This document shows, piece after piece, positions 27,698-35,613 of a DNA stretch of 64,000 nucleotides. Source of the DNA: Hydrogenophaga sp. (GTDB lineage: Bacteria > Pseudomonadota > Gammaproteobacteria > Burkholderiales > Burkholderiaceae_C); contig NZ_JAHCKL010000015.1 in NCBI RefSeq assembly GCF_026125785.1, positions 28,045 through 92,044 of the forward strand, in the 5' to 3' direction. Both the position numbers and the translations under genes were made by a program. A model generated the notes under the pieces. It was not told where the DNA came from and ran no database searches. It saw only the letters and a program-made list of their open reading frames with translations. Position 1 is the first letter of the stretch, and the number at the start of each line of letters is the position of its first letter.

Positions 27698-29098
27698 TCA
27701 GCCCACCTGTTCGTGGTGCAGCGAAACGTCCAGGCCCGCGCGTTCCTCGCTCTCGCGCACCCGCAGCGTGGCGAAGCGCGAGACGATCCACAGCACCACC
27801 GCCGTCATGAAGAGGCTGTAGGCCAGCACCGCCACGCAGCCGACGAGCTGGGCCATGAAGCTGGCCTGCACGCCGGAGATGGCAGGGTCCGCCAGCAGGC
27901 CGGTGAGCAGCGCGCCCACCAGGCCGCCCACGCCGTGCACGCCGAACACGTCCAGCGAATCGTCCGCGCGCAGGCGGCGCTTGAGGGCCGTGGCGCCCCA
28001 GTAGCAGGCCACGCCGGCCACCAGGCCGATCAGCAGCGCCGAGCGCGGCGTGACGAAGCCGGCGGCCGGCGTGATGGCCACCAGGCCGGCGACGACGCCC
28101 GAGCACAGGCCCAGCAGCGTGGCGCGCTTGCGCGCCAGCCACTCGGCCGCCATCCAGGCCAGGGCGCCCGAGGCGGCGGCCACGTGCGTGACCAGCAGCG
28201 CCAGGCCGGCACGGCCGTCGGCGGTGAGCGCCGAGCCCGCATTGAAGCCGAACCAGCCGACCCACAGCAGGCCGGTGCCCGCCATCGTCAGGCCCAGGTT
28301 GAAGGGCACGAAAGGTTCGCGGCCGTAGCCGGTGCGTGGCCCCAGCGCATAGGCGCAGACCAGCGCGGCCGCGCCAGCGTTGATGTGCACCACCGCGCCG
28401 CCGGCAAAGTCCAGCACCCCCAGTTGCGCCAGCCAGCCGCCGGGCTCCCACACCCAGTGCGCGATCGGTGCGTACACCAGCAGCAGCCACAGGCCGGCGA
28501 AACCCAGCAGGGCACCGAAGTGCATGCGCTCCACCAGAGCGCCCACCACCAGCGCGCAGGTGATGATGGCAAAGGTGAGCTGGAACATGGCGAACACCGC
28601 CTCGGGCACGTGCGGTGCGATGTGGCTCACCGCCACCTGGCCCTTCTCGCCCAGGAACTCCATGCCGGCGAAACCCACGCGGCCCAGGCCGCCGACGAAG
28701 GCGCCGGCCAGCTCGCCTGGTGTGAACGCCAGCGAATACGCCAGCCCGAACCACAGCACACTGACCAGTGCCGCGATGCCGACCACGCTGGCCATGGTGT
28801 TGATCACATTGAAGCGGCGCACCATGCCGCCATAGAACAGGGCGATGCCCGGCAGCGTCATGAGCAAAACCAGTGCGGTGCTCACCATCAGCCACGCGGT
28901 GTCGGCCCCCTGCACGTGGCTGGCGTCCACCAACCCGGGTGCGCTCAGCGTGACTTCCGTCACGGCCGGCGCGGCGGCCTCCTGCGCGGCCGCCAGCCCC
29001 TGGCCCAGCAGCAGGGCCGGGACGAAGAAAAATGAGCGAAAAAGTGCTCGAAAACGGCAAAGCGAAGCCTGCCGTGCCACGTCACGGTCTTTTTGCAT
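27698..29098 (-). CDS. amt: Ammonium transporter
   Basis: The 466-residue protein is an Amt/MEP/Rh-family channel. It has a cleavable signal peptide (GLAAAQE near residue 40), an extracytoplasmic leader of about 40 residues and eleven predicted membrane helices. Typical motifs include LFYGGMVRRFNVINT, PFNLGLTMAGTGLLWVGWFGFNAGSAL and VHINAGAAALV, which carry the pore His and aromatic gates. It takes up ammonium. The start at 29098 begins the signal peptide; upstream codons in frame are unlikely to be translated. A perfect sigma54 -24/-12 element ends 37 bp upstream and an NtrC-like site lies 82 bp upstream, so expression should rise under nitrogen limitation. Confidence 0.94.
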   Translation of the reverse strand: MQKDRDVARQASLCRFRALFRSFFFVPALLLGQGLAAAQEAAAPAVTEVTLSAPGLVDASHVQGADTAWLMVSTALVLLMTLPGIALFYGGMVRRFNVINTMASVVGIAALVSVLWFGLAYSLAFTPGELAGAFVGGLGRVGFAGMEFLGEKGQVAVSHIAPHVPEAVFAMFQLTFAIITCALVVGALVERMHFGALLGFAGLWLLLVYAPIAHWVWEPGGWLAQLGVLDFAGGAVVHINAGAAALVCAYALGPRTGYGREPFVPFNLGLTMAGTGLLWVGWFGFNAGSALTADGRAGLALLVTHVAAASGALAWMAAEWLARKRATLLGLCSGVVAGLVAITPAAGFVTPRSALLIGLVAGVACYWGATALKRRLRADDSLDVFGVHGVGGLVGALLTGLLADPAISGVQASFMAQLVGCVAVLAYSLFMTAVVLWIVSRFATLRVRESEERAGLDVSLHHEQVG

Positions 29099-29133
29099 GT
29101 AGTCACCTTTCCCAACGAGAGGGCTTTCCGTGG

Positions 29134-29150
29134 TGCATTTCCTGTGCCAA
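29134..29150 (-). promoter_or_regulatory. Sigma54 promoter of amt
   Basis: Reading the minus strand, TTGGCACAGGAAATGCA has the -24 GG and -12 GC exactly ten bases apart and matches the sigma54 consensus almost fully. The predicted transcription start is near 29123, leaving a leader of about 25 bases before the amt start. Nitrogen control of amt by NtrC and sigma54 is standard in Proteobacteria. Confidence 0.82.
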
Positions 29151-29180
29151 GGGAGAACCCTTGCAAGGGAAAGCCCGGAT

Positions 29181-29195
29181 GCACGGGGGTGGTGC
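29181..29195. promoter_or_regulatory. NtrC-type binding site upstream of amt
   Basis: GCACGGGGGTGGTGC matches the NtrC consensus GCACY-N5-GGTGC except at one position. It lies about 33 bp beyond the -24 element of the amt promoter on the upstream side, somewhat closer than average but plausible for an enhancer site. Confidence 0.55.
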
Positions 29196-29214
29196 GAGCC
29201 GTTACAGTGCGGGC

Positions 29215-29350
29215 ACTCGCAAGCAGCGCACCGCGCTGGTGACCGCGGGGGACCGAGGAGACAACCGAGTCCAACCACAACCAACGTTCCTGAGCGTCCC
29301 CAGAGATGCCTGATTCAAACAACCGACCCGTGTGGGTCGGTTTTTTTTTG
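29215..29350 (+). ncRNA. Candidate small RNA ending at an orphan terminator
   Basis: No protein gene runs into the strong plus-strand terminator at 29321-29350, so something transcribed from the amt/hox intergenic region must end there. The sequence just upstream has a GC-rich structured half (about 29215-29262) and an unstructured A/C-rich half containing several GGA triplets. A weak -10-like TACAGT is at 29203-29208 but no clear -35 is visible. The 5' end given is a guess. Alternatively the hairpin only insulates the hox promoter from upstream read-through. Confidence 0.3.
29321..29350 (+). terminator. Rho-independent terminator
   Basis: The arms CCGACCC and GGGTCGG form a 7-bp perfect stem with a GTGT loop, followed by nine or more T residues on the plus strand. 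On the minus strand the following tail is poorer in T. It lies between the amt promoter and the hoxK promoter and has no upstream plus-strand gene. Confidence 0.85.
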
Positions 29351-29475
29351 GCTGTGCTCGGCGGATGTGTGGTGGTCAACACAATTCCGATTTGTGCCGA
29401 AATCGGAAGATTCCCATCCATTTACGGAACGGCTCTTCAGAGGCGGTGTTTTTTCTGTCAGGAAAAATACAAATA

Positions 29476-29488
29476 AATCAATGACATA
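29476..29488 (+). promoter_or_regulatory. Possible IHF site upstream of the hoxK promoter
   Basis: AATCAATGACATA in an AT-rich patch matches the first half of the IHF consensus (WATCAA-N4-TTR) and diverges in the second. It lies about 50 bp upstream of the -24 element. DNA bending by IHF is known for sigma54 hydrogenase promoters, so the location is sensible, but the match is imperfect. Confidence 0.35.
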
Positions 29489-29526
29489 GAAGAGATCATC
29501 CGTACTTTCCCTGATCTGGTGCACGG

Positions 29527-29543
29527 TGGCCTGCCATTTGCAA
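29527..29543 (+). promoter_or_regulatory. Sigma54 promoter of the membrane-bound hydrogenase operon
   Basis: TGGCCTGCCATTTGCAA has GG at 29528-29529 and GC at 29540-29541, exactly ten bases apart, with the TTGC typical of the -12 element. The start of transcription would be near 29553, about 75 bases before hoxK. The sigma54 activator gene hoxA lies downstream in the same gene set, consistent with this promoter type. Confidence 0.78.
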
Positions 29544-29627
29544 ACGGCAACTCGCCTGCCTGTCCGGGGTGGGCCCAGAGCGGACGCGAAGGCCGCCGCC
29601 CCCACCAGCCCATGGAGACAACCCACG

Positions 29628-30719
29628 ATGGAAACCTTCTACGAGGTCATGCGCCGCAAAGGCATCTCGCGCCGCAGCTTTCTGAAGTACTGCTCGCTCA
29701 CGGCCACCTCCCTAGGGCTGGCCCCTTCGTTCGTGCCGCAGATCGCCCACGCCATGGAAAACAAGCCGCGCACGCCGGTGCTGTGGCTGCATGGCCTGGA
29801 GTGCACCTGCTGCACGGAGAGCTTCATCCGCAGCGCGCACCCGCTGGCCAAGGACGTGGTGCTCTCCATGATCTCGCTGGACTACGACGACACCCTGATG
29901 GCCGCCGCCGGCCACCAGGCCGAGGCCATCCTCGAAGAGATCATGACCAAGTACAAGGGCCAGTACATCCTTGCGGTGGAGGGCAACCCGCCGCTCAATG
30001 AGGACGGCATGTTCTGCATCCAGTCGGGCAAGCCCTTCATCGAAAAGCTCAAGCACGTGGCCAAGGACGCCAAGGCCATCATCGCCTGGGGCTCCTGTGC
30101 CTCCTGGGGCTGCGTGCAGGCCGCCAAGCCCAACCCGACGCAGGCCACGCCCATCCACAAGGTCATCACCGACAAGCCCATCATCAAGGTGCCGGGCTGC
30201 CCGCCCATTCCCGAGGTGATGACGGGCGTGATCACCTACATGCTCACCTTCGACCGCGTGCCCGAGCTGGACCGCCAGGGGCGGCCGAAGATGTTCTACA
30301 GCCAGCGCATCCACGACAAGTGCTACCGCCGTCCGCACTTCGACGCCGGCCAGTTCGTCGAGGCCTGGGACGACGAATCCGCGCGCAGGGGCTACTGCCT
30401 CTACAAGGTGGGCTGCAAGGGCCCGACGACCTACAACGCCTGCTCCACCGTGCAGTGGAACGAGGGCACCAGCTTCCCGATCAAGGCCGGCCACGGCTGC
30501 ATTGGCTGCTCCGAGGACGGCTTCTGGGACAAGGGCTCGTTCTACGACCGCCTCACCGATATCCACGCCTTCGGCATCGAGGCCAATGCCGACCAGATCG
30601 GCGCCACCGCCGCCGGCGTGGTCGGCGCGGCGGTGGCCGCGCACGCCGCCATCTCGGTGGCCAAGCGGGCGCGCGACAACGCCCGCAAGTCCGACGCGTC
30701 CGCACCCGCCAACCACTGA
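29628..30719 (+). CDS. hoxK: Uptake [NiFe]-hydrogenase small subunit (oxygen-tolerant type)
   Basis: This 363-residue precursor is the electron-transfer subunit, with three Fe-S clusters, of the periplasm-facing membrane-bound hydrogenase. The Tat signal has RRSFLK at residues 15-20 and would be cut before Met43. Counting from there, cysteines fall at 17, 19, 20, 115, 120 and 149. These are the four normal ligands plus the two supernumerary ones (19 and 120) that define the proximal 4Fe-3S cluster of oxygen-tolerant group 1d enzymes. The C-terminus carries the single membrane helix ([22 protein letters not shown]) that docks to HoxZ. The ATG at 29628 with GGAG upstream is chosen over an earlier in-frame start that would bury the Tat motif. 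It is first in the operon. Confidence 0.97.
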   Translation: METFYEVMRRKGISRRSFLKYCSLTATSLGLAPSFVPQIAHAMENKPRTPVLWLHGLECTCCTESFIRSAHPLAKDVVLSMISLDYDDTLMAAAGHQAEAILEEIMTKYKGQYILAVEGNPPLNEDGMFCIQSGKPFIEKLKHVAKDAKAIIAWGSCASWGCVQAAKPNPTQATPIHKVITDKPIIKVPGCPPIPEVMTGVITYMLTFDRVPELDRQGRPKMFYSQRIHDKCYRRPHFDAGQFVEAWDDESARRGYCLYKVGCKGPTTYNACSTVQWNEGTSFPIKAGHGCIGCSEDGFWDKGSFYDRLTDIHAFGIEANADQIGATAAGVVGAAVAAHAAISVAKRARDNARKSDASAPANH

Positions 30720-30743
30720 CACGACAGAACGAGGAATCACAAG

Positions 30744-32603
30744 ATGGGTGCCTACGAAACTCAAGGTTTCCGCATGGACAACAGCGGCCGGCGCATCGTC
30801 GTCGACCCGGTGACCCGCATCGAGGGCCACATGCGCTGCGAGGTCAACCTCGACAGCAACAACGTGATCCGCAACGCCGTCTCCACCGGCACCATGTGGC
30901 GCGGGCTGGAGGTGATCCTGAAAGGCCGCGACCCGCGCGACGCCTGGGCCTTCGTCGAGCGCATCTGCGGCGTCTGCACCGGCTGCCATGCGCTGACCTC
31001 GGTGCGCGCGGTGGAGGACGCGCTGGGCATCCGCATCCCGCTCAACGCCCACCTGATCCGCGAGATGATGGCCAAGACGCTGCAGGTGCACGACCATGCC
31101 GTGCACTTCTACCACCTGCATGCGCTGGACTGGGTGGACGTGGTGTCCTCGCTCAAGGCCGACCCGAAGAAGACCAGCGAGCTGCAGCACCTGGTCTCGC
31201 CTTCGCACCCGCTGTCGTCGCCGGGCTATTTCCGCGATGTGCAGAACCGCCTGAAGAAGTTCGTGGAAAGCGGCCAGCTCGGCCCCTTCGCCAACGGCTA
31301 CTGGGGCTCCAAGGCCTACGTGCTGCCGCCCGAGGCCAACCTCATGGCCGTGACGCACTACCTGGAGGCGCTGGACCTGCAGAAGGAGTGGGTCAAGGTC
31401 CACACCATCTTCGGCGGCAAGAACCCGCACCCCAACTACCTGGTGGGCGGCGTGCCCTGCGCCATCAACATCGACGGCGACGGCGCCGCGGGTGCCTCGA
31501 TCAACATGGAGCGGCTCAACTTCGTGCAGGCCCGCATCCAGGAGATGATCGACTTCAACAACAACGTCTACGTGCCCGACGTGCTGGCCATCGGCACCAT
31601 CTACAAGCAGGCGGGCTGGCTGTACGGCGGCGGCCTGTCGGCCACCAACGTGGCCGACTACGGCACCTACGAGAAGGTGCCGTACGACCACAGCACGCAC
31701 CAGCTGCCCGGCGGCGTGATCCTCGGTGGCGACTGGAACAAGATCCACGAGATCGACCCGCGCGACCCCGAGCAGGTGCAGGAGTTCGTGACGCACAGCT
31801 GGTACAAGTACGGCGACGAGACCCAGGGCCTGCACCCGTGGGACGGCGTGACCGAGGCGAACTACAAGCCCGAGGGCCCGAACTTCAAGGGCACGCGCAC
31901 GAAGATCGAGCAGCTCGACGAGTCGGCCAAGTACTCGTGGATCAAGTCGCCACGCTGGCGCGGCCACGCGGTGGAGGTGGGTCCGCTCTCGCGCTACATC
32001 CTGGGCTACGCGCACGCCCTGCAGGGCAACAAGTATTGCCAGCGCGTCAAGCAGCAGGTGGACGAATCGGCGGTGGCCATCAACAGCGCCATCCCCAAGG
32101 CCCTGGGCCTGCCCGAGACGAAGTACAGCGCCCAGCAATTGCTGCCTACCACCATTGGCCGCACCCTGGCGCGTGCGCTGGAGAGCCAGTACGCCGCCGA
32201 GATGATGATGGACGACTTCAAGCAGATGGTCGGCAACATCAAGGCCGGCGACCGCAGCACCGCCAACGTGGAGAAGTGGGACCCGAGCACCTGGCCCAAG
32301 GAGGCCAAGGGCGTGGGCACGGTGGCCGCGCCGCGCGGCATGCTGGGCCACTGGATCCGCATCAAGGACGGCAAGATCGAGAACTACCAATGCGTGGTGC
32401 CCACCACCTGGAACGGCTCGCCGCGCGACCACAAGGGCCAGATCGGCGCCTTCGAGGCCTCGCTGATGAACACACCCATGGTCAACCCCGAGCAGCCGCT
32501 GGAAATCCTGCGCACCCTGCACAGCTTCGACCCCTGCCTGGCCTGCTCCACCCACGTGATGAGCGAAGACGGCCAGGAGATGAGCCGGGTCACGGTGAGA
32601 TGA
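30744..32603 (+). CDS. hoxG: Uptake [NiFe]-hydrogenase large subunit
   Basis: This 619-residue catalytic subunit carries the Ni-Fe(CN)2CO centre and splits H2. The L1 motif [10 protein letters not shown] has Cys75 and Cys78; the L2 motif DPCLACSTH has Cys598 and Cys601 and ends at His604. The last 15 residues (from VMSEDG) are the C-terminal extension removed by the HoxM protease once nickel is inserted. It has no signal peptide of its own and is co-exported with HoxK by the Tat system. A clear ribosome binding site (GAGGAA) lies upstream, and the gene follows hoxK by 24 bp. The length is normal for group 1 enzymes. Confidence 0.97.
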   Translation: MGAYETQGFRMDNSGRRIVVDPVTRIEGHMRCEVNLDSNNVIRNAVSTGTMWRGLEVILKGRDPRDAWAFVERICGVCTGCHALTSVRAVEDALGIRIPLNAHLIREMMAKTLQVHDHAVHFYHLHALDWVDVVSSLKADPKKTSELQHLVSPSHPLSSPGYFRDVQNRLKKFVESGQLGPFANGYWGSKAYVLPPEANLMAVTHYLEALDLQKEWVKVHTIFGGKNPHPNYLVGGVPCAINIDGDGAAGASINMERLNFVQARIQEMIDFNNNVYVPDVLAIGTIYKQAGWLYGGGLSATNVADYGTYEKVPYDHSTHQLPGGVILGGDWNKIHEIDPRDPEQVQEFVTHSWYKYGDETQGLHPWDGVTEANYKPEGPNFKGTRTKIEQLDESAKYSWIKSPRWRGHAVEVGPLSRYILGYAHALQGNKYCQRVKQQVDESAVAINSAIPKALGLPETKYSAQQLLPTTIGRTLARALESQYAAEMMMDDFKQMVGNIKAGDRSTANVEKWDPSTWPKEAKGVGTVAAPRGMLGHWIRIKDGKIENYQCVVPTTWNGSPRDHKGQIGAFEASLMNTPMVNPEQPLEILRTLHSFDPCLACSTHVMSEDGQEMSRVTVR

Positions 32604-32700
32604 CACCCCTGCGCCGCTTCGCGGCTTCCCCCCAAGGAGCGACGCACCCTGTGGCCCGGCCAAGCCGGTTCCACGGGTGCCCTGGGCAAGGCACGCGGCG
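32604..32700. repeat. Degenerate copy of the C-rich intergenic repeat
   Basis: It begins directly after the hoxG stop with CACCCCTGCGCCGCTTCGCGGC followed by a C run, the same opening as the full copies at 37243, 47991 and 50320. It diverges after about 40 bases while still keeping an AGCCGGTTCC-type segment. It lies between hoxG and hupE. Confidence 0.6.
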
Positions 32701-32750
32701 CGTGGCTTCTGTCCGGTCAACGGCATGAACACACAACGAGGAGAACCAAG

Positions 32751-33353
32751 ATGAAGGCACAAACCATCCGCGGCCTGATCGCCGCCACCCTGCTCACCGG
32801 CCTGGCCGGTGCCGCGCAGGCCCACACCGGCCACGGCACCAGCAGCCTGTTCGAAGGTCTGGTGCATCCCTTCGGCGCCGACCACCTGCTGGCCATGGTC
32901 GCCGTGGGCGTGTGGTCGGTTTCGGCACTGCCGGCCGGCAAGGCCTGGTGGGGCCCTGTAACTTTCCTGGGGGCGTTGATCGTCAGCGCCGCCTTGGGTG
33001 CGGCCGGCGTGACGGTGCCTTACCTGGAGCACGCGATCTCGCTGAGCGTGGTGCTGTTCGGCCTGATGCTGATCTTCGCCAGCCGCCGCCTGCCGGTGGC
33101 TCTGGGGCTGGGGCTGATCGCCGCCGCTTCGTCGCTGCATGGCCTCGCGCACGGCGCCGAGACGCCCGGGACCGGTTTTGCCGGCTACGCCGCCGGCTTC
33201 ATGCTGACCACCGCGGCGCTGCATGTCGGAGGGGTCGGCATCGGCCTGGGCATCCGCCGCTGGCTGAGCGAACGCAGTGGCTGGGCGCTGGGTGGCCTGG
33301 GCGCGCTGCTGAGCGTGGCCGGTGTGTACCTTTTCGGCCAGCTCGCGGCCTGA
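32751..33353 (+). CDS. hupE: HupE/UreJ-family nickel permease
   Basis: This 200-residue membrane protein has a cleavable signal peptide (AQAHTGHG) and six predicted helices. The HPFGADHLLAMVAVG segment near residue 40 is the HupE/UreJ signature, with its metal-handling His and Asp residues. It is thought to mediate nickel uptake for hydrogenase maturation. It is inserted between the large-subunit gene and the cytochrome b gene; in most systems I know it lies elsewhere. A good ribosome binding site (GAGGAG) precedes it. As no HoxN-type nickel permease is seen in the window, it is the best candidate for supplying Ni to HypA/HypB. Confidence 0.92.
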   Translation: MKAQTIRGLIAATLLTGLAGAAQAHTGHGTSSLFEGLVHPFGADHLLAMVAVGVWSVSALPAGKAWWGPVTFLGALIVSAALGAAGVTVPYLEHAISLSVVLFGLMLIFASRRLPVALGLGLIAAASSLHGLAHGAETPGTGFAGYAAGFMLTTAALHVGGVGIGLGIRRWLSERSGWALGGLGALLSVAGVYLFGQLAA

Positions 33354-33407
33354 GCGCCGCCGCCGGCTTCGACCGATCGATCAACGGGCCGCGCCCAGGA
33401 GGTCACC

Positions 33408-34136
33408 ATGTCCACCACGTCCCACCCCATGACCGAGGCCGCCGCCGCCGACGAGCGCGAGCTGCAGCAAGGCCAGAGCATCAAGTCGGTCTACGTGTAC
33501 GAGGCGCCCGTGCGCATCTGGCATTGGATCAACGCACTGGCCATCACCGTGCTGGCCGTCACCGGCTACTTCATCGGCAAACCGCTGCCCACCATGCCGG
33601 GCGAGGCCAGCGCCCACTACCTCATGGGCTACATCCGCTTCGCCCACTTCACCGCCGGCTACCTGCTCGCCGTGGGCATCATCGGGCGCGCCTACTGGGC
33701 CCTGGTGGGCAACCACCACGCGCGCGAGCTGTTCTGGGTGCCGGTGTTCCAGAAGGCCTACTGGGCCGAGCTGTTCGCCATGCTGCGCTGGTACGCCTTT
33801 CTCTCGCCGCGCCCCGGGCGCTACGTCGGCCACAACCCGCTGGCGCGCATGGCCATGTTCGGCGGCTTTCTCATGCTCACGCTGTTCATGATCGTCACCG
33901 GCTTCGCGCTGTACGGCGAAGGCGCGCAGGCCGGCTCCTGGCAGGAGCGCCTGTTCGGCTGGGTGATCCCGCTGTTCGGCCAGAGCCAGGACGTGCACAC
34001 CTGGCACCGGCTGGGCATGTGGGCGCTGATCCTGTTCGTGATCCTGCACGTCTATGCGGCCATCCGCGAAGACATCATGGGTCGCCAGAGCATCGTGAGC
34101 ACCATGATTTCGGGACACCGCACGTTTAAGGATTGA
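33408..34136 (+). CDS. hoxZ: Hydrogenase cytochrome b subunit
   Basis: The 242-residue di-haem cytochrome b anchors HoxKG to the inner membrane and passes electrons to quinone. Four membrane helices are visible. Haem-ligand histidines are expected in RIWHWINAL (first helix), HFTAGYLL (second) and HTWHRLGMW with ILHVYAAIRED (last helix). The start has a strong AGGAGG upstream. The N-terminus carries about 30 polar residues before the first helix. The length and the run RIWHWINALAITVLAVTGYF match the HupC/HyaC/HoxZ family. Confidence 0.95.
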   Translation: MSTTSHPMTEAAAADERELQQGQSIKSVYVYEAPVRIWHWINALAITVLAVTGYFIGKPLPTMPGEASAHYLMGYIRFAHFTAGYLLAVGIIGRAYWALVGNHHARELFWVPVFQKAYWAELFAMLRWYAFLSPRPGRYVGHNPLARMAMFGGFLMLTLFMIVTGFALYGEGAQAGSWQERLFGWVIPLFGQSQDVHTWHRLGMWALILFVILHVYAAIREDIMGRQSIVSTMISGHRTFKD

Positions 34137-34216
34137 CCCCCCCCCCGCGCCGCCTTCGGCGTCACCCTCCCAGGGGGGCGGCGCCAGAGGCCCGGCAAAG
34201 CCGGTTCCTCGGCACC
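34137..34216. repeat. Degenerate copy of the C-rich intergenic repeat
   Basis: Directly after hoxZ come a run of C, CGCCGCCTTCGGCG, CAGGGGGGCG, AAAGCCGGTTCCTCGGCACCTCT. The order of parts matches the full copies in shortened, diverged form, and the ending resembles GGAGCCGGACCCTCGGCATCTCT of those copies. It separates hoxZ from the HigA-like gene. Confidence 0.6.
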
Positions 34217-34254
34217 TCTTGAACAAGGCATTTCGTTCGTTTTGCTTCTTCGCC

Positions 34255-34596
34255 ATGCCTCGCTTCTTGTCACGTTCAACACAGCTTGCCGCATCGGCCC
34301 TGCCGCCGGTGGGCGTGCCGCTGCGCGCGCCCCTGCACCCGGGCCGGCTGCTGGCGCGCACGTGTCTGCTGCCGCTGGCGCTGAACCAGAGCGAGGCGGC
34401 GCGCCTGCTGGGCATGTCGCGGCGGCGGCTGCATGAGCTGGTGCATGGGCAGCGCGCCATGTCGCCGGACACCGCCATCCGCTGTGCGCGCGTATTCCGC
34501 GTGGACGCCGGCTTCTGGCTGGCGCAGCAGGCCGCCTGGGACAGCTTCCACGCCTGGAAGCGCCAGCGCGCGCTGGCGCCTTCTCTCCAACCCTGA
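34255..34596 (+). CDS. HigA-like XRE-family DNA-binding protein
   Basis: The 113-residue protein follows the HigA antitoxin pattern: an HPGRLLARTCLLPL entry, a helix-turn-helix (NQSEAARLLGMSRRRLHELVHGQ), AMSPDTAIRCARVF and FWLAQQ. No HigB toxin gene lies on either side, so it is a solitary regulator rather than half of a toxin-antitoxin pair. It sits between hoxZ and hoxM inside the hydrogenase operon on the same strand. The start is uncertain; 34255 lacks a clear ribosome binding site and TTG at 34219 is an alternative. It may autoregulate or tune the maturation genes, but no operator can be identified. Confidence 0.8.
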   Translation: MPRFLSRSTQLAASALPPVGVPLRAPLHPGRLLARTCLLPLALNQSEAARLLGMSRRRLHELVHGQRAMSPDTAIRCARVFRVDAGFWLAQQAAWDSFHAWKRQRALAPSLQP

Positions 34597-34619
34597 CTTT
34601 TTTTGTGAGAGGTCACGCC

Positions 34620-35288
34620 ATGAACCGCATTGCGCCTGAAACCCCCTGTCACCCCAGGGGTGACAACAGGCCGGCCCGCATCTGCGTGCTGGGCATCGGC
34701 AACCTGCTGTGGGCCGACGAGGGCTTTGGCGTGCGCTGCGTGGAAGCGCTGCAGCGGCGCTGGGCTTTCGCGCCGCAGGTGTCGCTGGTCGATGGCGGCA
34801 CCCAGGGGCTGTACCTGATCCAGCATGTGCAGGAGGCGGATGCGCTGCTGATCTTCGACGCCATCGACTACGGCCTCGCACCCGGCACGCTCAAGCAGGT
34901 GCGCGGCGACGAGGTGCCGCGTTTCATGGGTGCGAAAAAGATGAGCCTGCACCAGACCGGTTTCCAGGAGGTGCTCTCGCTGGCCCAGCTCACCGGCAAG
35001 TACCCGGAACAGGTGCTGCTCATCGGCTGCCAGCCGCAGGAGCTGGAGGACTATGGCGGCAGCCTGCGCCCCGTGGTCAAGGCCGCGATGGAGCAGGCGC
35101 TGGCGCTGGGCGTGGCCGAGATCGAGCGCTGGGGCGGCCAACCCCGGCCGCGCAGCGAACCGCTGAACGCGCGCGAGGCGGTGACGCTGGACGAGCTGGC
35201 GCTGGCCGCCTACGAGACGCAGCGCCCCGCGCCCGATGCCGCCTGCCGCGAAGGCGATGAACGCTTCTTCCCTCGGGAGGCCCGCTGA
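34620..35288 (+). CDS. hoxM: Hydrogenase maturation endopeptidase
   Basis: This 222-residue nickel-dependent protease removes the 15-residue C-terminal extension of HoxG after nickel insertion. The GIGNLLWADEGFGV motif at about residues 23-36 contains the first metal ligand (Glu). The Asp ligand lies in FDAIDYG and the His in MSLHQTGFQE, so all three Ni-sensing residues are present. The start is at 34620 with GAGAGG upstream. Compared with HupD/HyaD it has about 20 extra N-terminal residues and a C-terminal tail of about 50. The next gene, hoxL, starts 1 bp after its stop. Confidence 0.95.
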   Translation: MNRIAPETPCHPRGDNRPARICVLGIGNLLWADEGFGVRCVEALQRRWAFAPQVSLVDGGTQGLYLIQHVQEADALLIFDAIDYGLAPGTLKQVRGDEVPRFMGAKKMSLHQTGFQEVLSLAQLTGKYPEQVLLIGCQPQELEDYGGSLRPVVKAAMEQALALGVAEIERWGGQPRPRSEPLNAREAVTLDELALAAYETQRPAPDAACREGDERFFPREAR

Positions 35289-35289
35289 C

Positions 35290-35589
35290 ATGTGCATCGG
35301 CATGCCCATGCAGGTCGTCGGCGTCGAGCCCGGCCACGCGTTGTGCAAAGGCCGGGGCGAGCGCCGCCGCGTCAACACCGCCCTGGTGGGGGCCGTCGCG
35401 CCGGGCGACTGGCTGCTGGTGTTCCTGGGCGACGCGCGCGAGCGCATCGACGCCGCGCGTGCCGCCGAAGTGAACACCGCGCTCGACCTGGTGCTGGGCG
35501 CCATGCAGGGCGCCCGCGCGGACACCGATGCGGGCTTCGAACTGCCCTCGCGCATGAGCACCGAGCAACTTCGCCAGCTGGCTGGCTGA
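35290..35589 (+). CDS. hoxL: HypC/HupF-family hydrogenase chaperone
   Basis: The 99-residue chaperone begins MCIGMPMQVV; the N-terminal Cys2 is the family's functional residue. HupF/HoxL proteins are the membrane-hydrogenase-specific relatives of HypC. They help deliver the Fe(CN)2CO unit and protect the large subunit precursor under oxygen. The second family member in this window is HypC at 41427. It follows hoxM directly and precedes hoxO. Confidence 0.93.
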   Translation: MCIGMPMQVVGVEPGHALCKGRGERRRVNTALVGAVAPGDWLLVFLGDARERIDAARAAEVNTALDLVLGAMQGARADTDAGFELPSRMSTEQLRQLAG

Positions 35590-35613
35590 ACCTTTTCAGG
35601 AGACCCCATCACC

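Larger units (their letters stand above)
29099..29627. other. Divergent amt / hoxK regulatory region
   Basis: This 529-bp gap holds two divergent sigma54 promoters (amt at 29134-29150, hoxK at 29527-29543), an NtrC-like site, an orphan terminator with a possible small RNA, and an AT-rich stretch at about 29385-29490. The AT-rich stretch is where HoxA and IHF binding would be expected. It is the longest non-coding stretch of the window. Confidence 0.8.

Noticed and set aside
29712-33224. A long minus-strand frame opposite hoxK, hoxG and hupE
   Set aside because: It is antisense to three certain genes and its product is His/Val/Ala/Arg-rich low complexity.
34556-34604. GCGCCAGCGCGCGCTGGCGC stem near a T run after the HigA-like gene
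   Set aside because: The stem is within coding sequence and about 17 bases separate it from the T run, so it does not have terminator geometry.
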